In this document: positions 59,173-64,000 of the stretch, in pieces
Numbering within the stretch: the stretch's first letter is position 1
Layout: each line of letters starts with the position of its first letter
DNA from: Streptomyces sp. Root431
Lineage (GTDB): Bacteria; Actinomycetota; Actinomycetes; Streptomycetales; Streptomycetaceae
Direction: 5' to 3'
NCBI RefSeq assembly: GCF_001426585.1
Contig: NZ_LMEI01000010.1
Coordinates: 335,976-399,975, forward strand
DNA: 64,000 nt
Made by a program: the position numbers and the translations under genes
The notes under the pieces: model-generated
Databases searched by the model: none
Seen by the model: only the letters and a program-made list of their open reading frames with translations
Told to the model about the DNA's origin: nothing

Positions 59173-59301
59173 GACTTTCACCCGCTCGTCGGGAGGGCGG
59201 AGCCGGACCAGGTGAACATTCGTACGGACTTGTCCCGCGTAGGGCGGACAGGCGCGCGAACAGACGCGGGAGTGCGGCCGGGCCGTCTACGGTGACGCGT
59301 C

Positions 59302-60567
59302 ATGACGGCATCCCCATCCACGGGCTCAGGTCAGGCCCGGCAGGCCGGGGAGAAGGTCGAGGGCGCCGGGCACGCCCGGTGGACGTTCCGGCTGCGGGTG
59401 TCGGTCACCGCTCAGGCCGCGTTGACGGCCGAGTGGGATCGGTGCCGCTGGGTGTGGAACGAGTGCGTCGCGAAGTCGAGGCAGGTCCACGCCTGGAACC
59501 AGGCGCGCCCCGAAGGGAGCGGTCTGCGGACGTGTGGTCCGGCGCAGCTGGACCGGATGCTGACCGAGGCGCGGAAGAGCGGCGGCTGGCTGCGGGAAGG
59601 GAGTTGTGTCCCGCAGCAGCAGGTCATCCGGGACTTCGGCAGGTCCAGGGCGAAAGCGCAGAAGGACATCCGGGAGCGGGTGGGGCAGCGGCGTCGGGCG
59701 GGGATGCCGACGCTCAAGAAGAAGCGTGAGGCGTTGCCGTCCCTGAACTACACGCGGCGCGGTTTCCGGGTGAAGGATGGCCGTCTGCACCTGGCCGGGG
59801 GCATCGTCCTGAGTGTGGTGTGGTCCAGGGCCTTGCTCGCCGCCCCCTCGTCGGTGCGGGTCCACCAGGACAGTCTCGGGCACTGGTACGCCAGTTTCGT
59901 CGTCCCCGCTCTCGTCGAGCCGCTGCCCAGGACGGGGGCGGTGATCGGTATCGACTGGGGTGTGACGCAGACCGCGACCACCACCTCCGACGCCCACGAC
60001 CTGCCCCACGCCGAGCACGGCAGGAAGGCCGAGGAGAAACTGGCCCGCTATGACCGGATGATGGCCCGCCGCGGGCCGAAGAAGGGGCACGCTGGATCGA
60101 AGGGGTATCGCGAGGCCAAGCGGCTGCGCGCGAAGGTGCACAAGAAGGTCGCCCGCCGGCGCCAGGACACCGGACGCAAGTGGGCCAAGGCGGTGGTCCG
60201 TGACCACGACGCGCTCGCCGTCGAGGACTTCCGGCCGAAGTTCCTGGCGAAGACGACCATGGCCAGGAAGGCCGCCGACGCCGCCATCGGCGCCACGAAG
60301 CAGGCCCTGATCGAGATGGGCCGCAAGCACGGCAGGGCCGTGCATCTGATTCATCCCGCGTACACCACGATGGACTGCGCGCAGTGCGGAGCGAGAGCCA
60401 AGCACGCACTGCCGCTGGGTGAGCGCACCTACACCTGCGGCGCCTGTGGAGCCGAAGCCCCCAGAGACAAGAACTCCGCACGCGTCATGCTCGTCCGGGC
60501 AGGTCTGAACCCGGCTGGTGCCGATCGCGGAAGACCAGCCCAGGCGCCGCCTGGGACGGCAGCGTGA
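59302..60567 (+). CDS. tnpB: TnpB-type transposon-encoded RNA-guided nuclease (IS200/IS605, IS1341 group)
   Basis: 421 residues from the ATG at 59302. N-terminal wedge/recognition region with CRWVWNECVAKSRQVH. RuvC-like catalytic residues are present: Asp in VIGIDWGVTQT, Glu in ALAVEDFRPKF, and Asp in PRDKNSARVML. The zinc ribbon has CAQCGARAKH and CGACGAEA. All three acidic residues being intact suggests a competent nuclease. No TnpA transposase gene is adjacent, so the element cannot move alone. It lies between the partner-switching module and the surface-protein operon. Confidence 0.9.
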   Translation: MTASPSTGSGQARQAGEKVEGAGHARWTFRLRVSVTAQAALTAEWDRCRWVWNECVAKSRQVHAWNQARPEGSGLRTCGPAQLDRMLTEARKSGGWLREGSCVPQQQVIRDFGRSRAKAQKDIRERVGQRRRAGMPTLKKKREALPSLNYTRRGFRVKDGRLHLAGGIVLSVVWSRALLAAPSSVRVHQDSLGHWYASFVVPALVEPLPRTGAVIGIDWGVTQTATTTSDAHDLPHAEHGRKAEEKLARYDRMMARRGPKKGHAGSKGYREAKRLRAKVHKKVARRRQDTGRKWAKAVVRDHDALAVEDFRPKFLAKTTMARKAADAAIGATKQALIEMGRKHGRAVHLIHPAYTTMDCAQCGARAKHALPLGERTYTCGACGAEAPRDKNSARVMLVRAGLNPAGADRGRPAQAPPGTAA

Positions 60568-60628
60568 GCCAGAAATCCCCACCCACCCTTGAAGGCGAGA
60601 ATCTCCCTTCAAGGAGGGGAGCATTCAA
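60450..60628 (+). ncRNA. Predicted omega-RNA / right end of the TnpB element
   Basis: The 3' coding end and downstream flank should encode the guide RNA scaffold. The right end has a hairpin CCTTGAAGG (60587-60595) and CCTTCAAGG (60606-60614), then GAGGGGAGCATTCAA ending at 60628. By analogy with known systems, the guide would begin at 60629. The 5' limit is a guess. Confidence 0.55.
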
Positions 60629-60671
60629 AAGTTCACCCGTTCCCTTCCCTCCGTGAGGCCCCAGGCGTACC

Positions 60672-60700
60672 TTGACGGCCAATCTGAAAGACCGTCAGTT
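60672..60700 (+). promoter_or_regulatory. Predicted promoter of the surface-protein operon
   Basis: TTGACG (60672-60677) and TCAGTT (60695-60700) at 17-bp spacing, immediately after the TnpB element boundary. Confidence 0.45.
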
Positions 60701-60724
60701 ACGTTGCGGTGAGGGGTGCTCGGG

Positions 60725-61435
60725 GTGTCCAAGGTGCCGAACCGAAGGAGAACGGCCGCCGGTCTCACGGCGGCGGTCGCGGTGGCGGGTGCCGCCGTGC
60801 TGGTCGGTGCGCCGGCCGCCCAGGCGACCGTCGTCGATGTGAACTACGCGTGCGTGACGAAGATCGGGCCGAAGAGCGCCGTCTCGCCCGTCGATATCAA
60901 GGCCGTCAAGAGCGGCAGCGGCTACACGATCACCATGTCCTTCGAGAAGGGCGTCTCCGACAGCCCGATCGAACTCCCCAAGGGAGTCATGACCCCGCGC
61001 GCCGAGCTCGTCCTCGGCGGGGCCGCCGAGGGCACGGTGAAGGTCAAGGGGACGCCGAACACGGTGGCCATCCCGCCGGACACCCCGATCAGCATCGGGA
61101 CGCTGACCGGGACGTTCACGCCGAAGAAGAACGGCAAGGTCACCTTCACGGCCGGCAAGCTCATCGTGCACGCCCTCGGCATGGACGCGGCCGAATGCAC
61201 CCCGAAGAACAACCCCAAGCCCTCGCTGGAACTCGACGTGACCGGTCTCGCGGGCGGCGGCGACGCCCCGCCGGCCGATGACGGCAACGGCGAGGACGAC
61301 GACAACGGCTCCGGGACCGAACTGCCCAAGACCGGCCCGCTCGACTCCGCCATGGCGCTCGGGACCCTCGGCGGAACGGTCCTGCTGACCGGCGCCGCCG
61401 GAGTCCTCTGGCTCACGCGGCGCACGGCACGCTGA
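60725..61435 (+). CDS. Secreted LPXTG-anchored surface protein
   Basis: 236 residues from the GTG at 60725, preceded by GAGGGG; GTGs at 60716 and 60734 are alternatives. Signal peptide about residues 8-36 (TAAVAVAGAAVLVGAPAAQAT). A beta-rich domain begins VDVNYACVTKIGPK and ends with AAECTPKNNP, having two Cys that may pair. An acidic linker (PPADDGNGEDDDNGSG) leads to the sortase signal LPKTG, a membrane helix (GTLGGTVLLTGAAGVLWL) and an Arg tail. It would be covalently attached to peptidoglycan. Clearly paralogous to the truncated protein at 63386. Confidence 0.85.
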   Translation: MSKVPNRRRTAAGLTAAVAVAGAAVLVGAPAAQATVVDVNYACVTKIGPKSAVSPVDIKAVKSGSGYTITMSFEKGVSDSPIELPKGVMTPRAELVLGGAAEGTVKVKGTPNTVAIPPDTPISIGTLTGTFTPKKNGKVTFTAGKLIVHALGMDAAECTPKNNPKPSLELDVTGLAGGGDAPPADDGNGEDDDNGSGTELPKTGPLDSAMALGTLGGTVLLTGAAGVLWLTRRTAR

Positions 61436-62280
61436 TGCGGGCGGCGGTGCGCTCCGGTCTCGTCGCCGCCGCGACCGCCCTCGTCGGCGTGGTCGCGGCG
61501 ACTCCCCCCGGGGACGCCTGGACGGCGGCGCCCGCCGCCGGGCGGCCGTACGCCTATCTGGAGGGTCCCGCGGGGAGCGTCCTCCAGGACACCCTGTCGG
61601 TGACCAACCCGGGCGCGCGGCCGCTCACCGTACGGCTCGCGGGGAAGGGCGCGCCGGTGGCCTTCGCCGCGCGGACCGTCACCGTGCCGGCCAGGACCCG
61701 CGCGGACGTGCCGTTCGCCGTGACCGTCACCGCCGACACCCCGCCCGGCGACCACCGGGGCACCGTGCGCGCCACGGCCGCCGGCCGCGAGCTGAGCGTG
61801 GAGCTGCTCCTGCGGGTGAGCGGCCCGCGCCTCGCCGCGCTCACCGTCGAGGACGTCGGCGTCGACGAGGCCACCGGCGCCCTGCGCTACACCCTGGTCA
61901 ACCGCGGGACGACGGTCCTCGCCCCGACCCTCGCGGTCCGTGCCGAGGGGCTCCTCGGCACGGTCCTCGACCGGCCGGAGCGCGCCCTGCCGCTCACCCT
62001 GCGCCCCGGCGAGCGGACCACCCGCACAGAACCCTGGCCCGATCCGCCCTCCCTCGACTCCGTCACCGTCCGGCTGACCGCCGGCGCCCCCGGCGCGGCC
62101 CCCGCCACCGCCCGTACCGAGGCCGCCTTCGCCGACGGCCCCGCGCTCGCGGGCGCGGTCGGGGTGCTCCTCGTGGCGGCGGGCGGCGGGGCGTACGGGA
62201 TCCGGTACCGGTTCCGGTACGGGAAGCGGCGGCGCGGCGGGCCCCGTACCCAGCGAGCGTCGACGGGAGCGACAACATGA
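61435..62280 (+). CDS. Secreted membrane-anchored protein with Ig-like/NEW3-like domains
   Basis: 281 residues from the ATG at 61435 (overlaps the previous stop by 1 bp). Signal peptide about residues 1-30. Beta-sandwich features: SVLQDTLSVTNPGARPLTVRLAG and TVTVPARTRADVPFAVTVTADTPPGDHRGTV, as in DUF916/NEW3-type domains that carry cell-surface ligand or polymer binding. A C-terminal membrane helix (PALAGAVGVLLVAAGGGAYGI) and a highly basic tail follow. It probably stands beside the LPXTG protein on the membrane, exposed outward. No enzyme motif seen. Confidence 0.75.
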   Translation: MRAAVRSGLVAAATALVGVVAATPPGDAWTAAPAAGRPYAYLEGPAGSVLQDTLSVTNPGARPLTVRLAGKGAPVAFAARTVTVPARTRADVPFAVTVTADTPPGDHRGTVRATAAGRELSVELLLRVSGPRLAALTVEDVGVDEATGALRYTLVNRGTTVLAPTLAVRAEGLLGTVLDRPERALPLTLRPGERTTRTEPWPDPPSLDSVTVRLTAGAPGAAPATARTEAAFADGPALAGAVGVLLVAAGGGAYGIRYRFRYGKRRRGGPRTQRASTGATT

Positions 62281-63389
62281 GGCCGACGAGGCCGACGAAG
62301 CCGACGAGGTGGACACCGACCGCCGCCGCGCTGCTCACGGCGCTCCTCACGGTCCTCGCCCTCGCGCTGCCGCCCGCCGCCCCCGCGACGGCGGCGCCCG
62401 GGCCCGTCGTCGAGCTCTCGCAGGCCGAGGGCGGCAAGGGCGGCACGGTCACCGTCAGCGGCAGCGGCTGGAAACCGGGCGCGCTGCTCATGCTCCTGAT
62501 CTGCGGCCAGTCCGCGCCCGGCAAGGGCGTCATCGGCGGCACCAACTCCTGTGCCAACAGCGAGGGCCGGGCCGCCACCGTCGACGCCAGGGGAGCCTTC
62601 AGTACGAAACTCCCGGTCTCCGAACCGCCGAAGCCCTGCCCCTGCGTGGTGCACGTGGCCGGCGTGACGGGCCAGCAGGACGCGGTGGACAAGGAGTTCA
62701 CGGTCGCCGGACATCCCACGGCCCCGCTCCCGGAGGCCTCGGGGAACGGCCGGCTCGCCGTCCTCGCCTCCGTCCGCCTCGACGGCTCCAGCGGCCTCCT
62801 CGTCTGGTTCGGCGCGCCCCCGCGCCGGGAGGTCGTCTTCACCGTCGGCAACCTCGGCTCGGCGCCCGTCAAGGACCCGGTCTTCGAAGTCGGTACGAGC
62901 CACGGCGTCTTCGCGCCGCAGTACGAGGAACGCCAGTGGCGCGGCACGATCGAACCCGGCAAGAAGGCCCTGGTGCGGCTCCCGGCCGAGCTCACGGTGG
63001 GCGCGCACGGCGACTACCAGGTCTCCGTGCGGTACGCGGGCAAGGTCCTGGTCGAGCAGCCGTGGGGCGTGGGCCGCCCCTGGGGCGTGACGCTCTTCTG
63101 GGTGCTGCTCGCCGTCGTCGTGCCGGCGGCGCTCTTCCGGATCGGGATGGCCGTCGTCGACCGCACCCGCCCCGCCGCCGGCCGTCCCGCCCACGGCCGC
63201 TCCGCCGGCCGCCCCGCCGCCCGCCTTCCCCGTACGGCCGCGCTCCGCCGCCGTACCCGCGCGTCCGTCCCCGCCCCCGCGACCGGGGAAGCGAGGGACG
63301 ACGAACCGACCACGGTCCTGCCGTGGTTCAGCCCTGACTCCGCACCGTCAGCGCCAGAGAGCAGTCCGACGACGAAGGGACATGCGTGA
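62277..63389 (+). CDS. Secreted membrane-anchored protein with neocarzinostatin-like Ig domain
   Basis: 370 residues from the ATG at 62277 (ATGA overlap). Signal/anchor region AALLTALLTVLALALPPAAPATAAP. The first domain (about residues 45-140) reads GGTVTVSGSGWKPGALLMLLICG and VHVAGVTG, similar to the neocarzinostatin/Ig fold, with Cys pairs. A second beta domain is LVWFGAPPRREVVFTVGNLG and YQVSVRYAGKVLVEQPW. A transmembrane helix (TLFWVLLAVVVPAALFRIGMAVV) and a long basic, disordered cytoplasmic tail follow. Function unknown; probably interacts with its neighbours in the operon. Confidence 0.75.
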   Translation: MRPTRPTKPTRWTPTAAALLTALLTVLALALPPAAPATAAPGPVVELSQAEGGKGGTVTVSGSGWKPGALLMLLICGQSAPGKGVIGGTNSCANSEGRAATVDARGAFSTKLPVSEPPKPCPCVVHVAGVTGQQDAVDKEFTVAGHPTAPLPEASGNGRLAVLASVRLDGSSGLLVWFGAPPRREVVFTVGNLGSAPVKDPVFEVGTSHGVFAPQYEERQWRGTIEPGKKALVRLPAELTVGAHGDYQVSVRYAGKVLVEQPWGVGRPWGVTLFWVLLAVVVPAALFRIGMAVVDRTRPAAGRPAHGRSAGRPAARLPRTAALRRRTRASVPAPATGEARDDEPTTVLPWFSPDSAPSAPESSPTTKGHA

Positions 63390-64000
63390 GTACGCAACGG
63401 AGGATGAGCGCGGCCGGGGTCGCGCTGATGCTCGGCGGCGCGGGGATCCTGATTTCCGCCGGCCCTGCACAGGCCGCCGAGGTCTCGTACAAGACGGAGT
63501 GCATCCCGCCGTCCATCTCCGGGCTCCCGCCCGTGCAGGGCACCACGAAGGTGCTCATCACCGCACCGGCGGAGGCCAAGGTCGGCGACGAGGTCGAGAT
63601 CGTCTGGAAGACGGTCCAGGCCGCCTCGAAGAACCCCGACGTGCTCGACCTCGGAGCGGACACGGTCAAGCCGAGCGGTGTCCTGAAGGTGGGCGGCGCG
63701 GGGAGCGGCACCGTCGCGATGGAGGGGCCGCGGAAGAATCCGCCGATCCCCAAGAACAGCGCGATGGTGCTGCCCGAGATGAAGGGGAAGCTGAAGCTGG
63801 ACAAGGCGGGCGACATCACGCTGACGCCCGACAAGTACACGATCAACGTGTCCAAGCCGCTGTCGACGGACACGAAGTGCACGCCGAAGGAAGCGGTCCC
63901 GGTCGGCGCGACGATCAAGGTGACGGCGGCCGGGGGCAGCAGCTCCGGCGGCACGACCTCCGGTGGCAGCTCCGGCTCCACCACGACGACAGGTGGCAGC
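63386..64000 (+). CDS. Secreted surface protein, paralogue of the 60725 gene, truncated by window end
   Basis: At least 205 residues from the GTG at 63386 (GTGA overlap), running off the right edge. Signal peptide SAAGVALMLGGAGILISAGPAQAAE (about 8-32). Mature part EVSYKTECIPPSISG, VLKVGGAGSGTVAMEGP and DTKCTPKEAVP parallels the 60725 protein (VNYAC, ELVLGGAAEGTVKVKG, ECTPKNNP), including both Cys. It ends in a Ser/Gly/Thr repeat (SSGGTTSGGSSGSTTTTGG), probably the wall-spanning linker before a sortase signal outside the window. Confidence 0.85.
   Translation, partial: MSTQRRMSAAGVALMLGGAGILISAGPAQAAEVSYKTECIPPSISGLPPVQGTTKVLITAPAEAKVGDEVEIVWKTVQAASKNPDVLDLGADTVKPSGVLKVGGAGSGTVAMEGPRKNPPIPKNSAMVLPEMKGKLKLDKAGDITLTPDKYTINVSKPLSTDTKCTPKEAVPVGATIKVTAAGGSSSGGTTSGGSSGSTTTTGGS

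Noticed and set aside
59177..60639. TTCACCCG present on both sides of the TnpB element (59178-59185 and 60632-60639) as a target duplication
   Set aside because: IS200/IS605 elements do not create target duplications, and the left copy is not placed at a recognisable element end; an 8-bp match by chance is likely.

Overview
The window is a high-GC actinobacterial chromosome segment and almost certainly comes from a Streptomyces. Third codon positions are nearly all G or C, GTG and TTG starts are common, and TTA codons are close to absent. The gene set is also typical of the genus: bldA (the UUA-reading leucine tRNA), two adjacent resuscitation-promoting factors with a c-di-AMP riboswitch, a Rex-type operator before ndh, a CYP107-like P450 and a SigB-family sigma factor with partner-switching proteins. 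Most of it reads as conserved core chromosome. The clearest accessory insertion is an IS200/IS605-type TnpB element near the right end.

Layout. 1-4.4 kb holds small accessory genes: a truncated VOC protein, a winged-helix/zinc-ribbon protein with an Asp-Pro repeat, two GNAT acetyltransferases, a DUF2625 protein and a Sel1-repeat protein. 4.4-7.9 kb is a divergent YfhO-type membrane protein and CsbB-type glycosyltransferase pair, a likely envelope glycosylation unit. 7.9-12.4 kb has a SurA-like lipoprotein, MazG, and a divergent flavohaemoprotein and P450. 12.5-14.9 kb has two secreted LysM muralytic enzymes (Rpf), the second behind a ydaO/c-di-AMP riboswitch. 15.2-18.6 kb is the eno, divIC, DUF501, ppx group. 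18.6-21.9 kb is ndh and cfa. 21.9-25.3 kb is a MacB-type ABC exporter. bldA lies at 25.65 kb with its own promoter.

25.9-34 kb has a Bax-inhibitor-like membrane protein, a TetR repressor divergent from an alpha/beta hydrolase with two operators between them, a thiolase, an SGNH hydrolase and cystathionine beta-synthase. 34.3-37.3 kb has an RpiR-type regulator and a four-gene operon of three Roadblock/LC7 proteins and one PATAN (DUF4388) protein. The PATAN gene carries the only in-frame TTA codon I found. 37.5-45 kb contains an SRPBCC protein, a DapDC-like PLP enzyme and the histidine-degradation operon hutU, M20 amidohydrolase, hutF, hutI. 45-57 kb has a lipoprotein, a kinase-like protein and a surface-polysaccharide cluster (FemX/CelD-like GNAT, GT2, polysaccharide deacetylase, polytopic membrane protein, GH26, flippase, DegT aminotransferase). 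57-59.2 kb is a sigma/STAS/HATPase partner-switching module. 59.3-60.6 kb is the TnpB element. 60.7-64 kb is an operon of secreted and sortase-anchored surface proteins that runs off the window.

Themes. Several loci concern the cell envelope and the sporulation/dormancy programme: Rpf enzymes controlled by c-di-AMP, DivIC, the CsbB/YfhO pair, the polysaccharide cluster and the LPXTG operon. Developmental control is represented by bldA and a probable bldA target. Redox sensing is represented by the Rex site and ndh. Several genes have a -10-like hexamer ending 6-7 nt before the start codon, which suggests leaderless transcripts.
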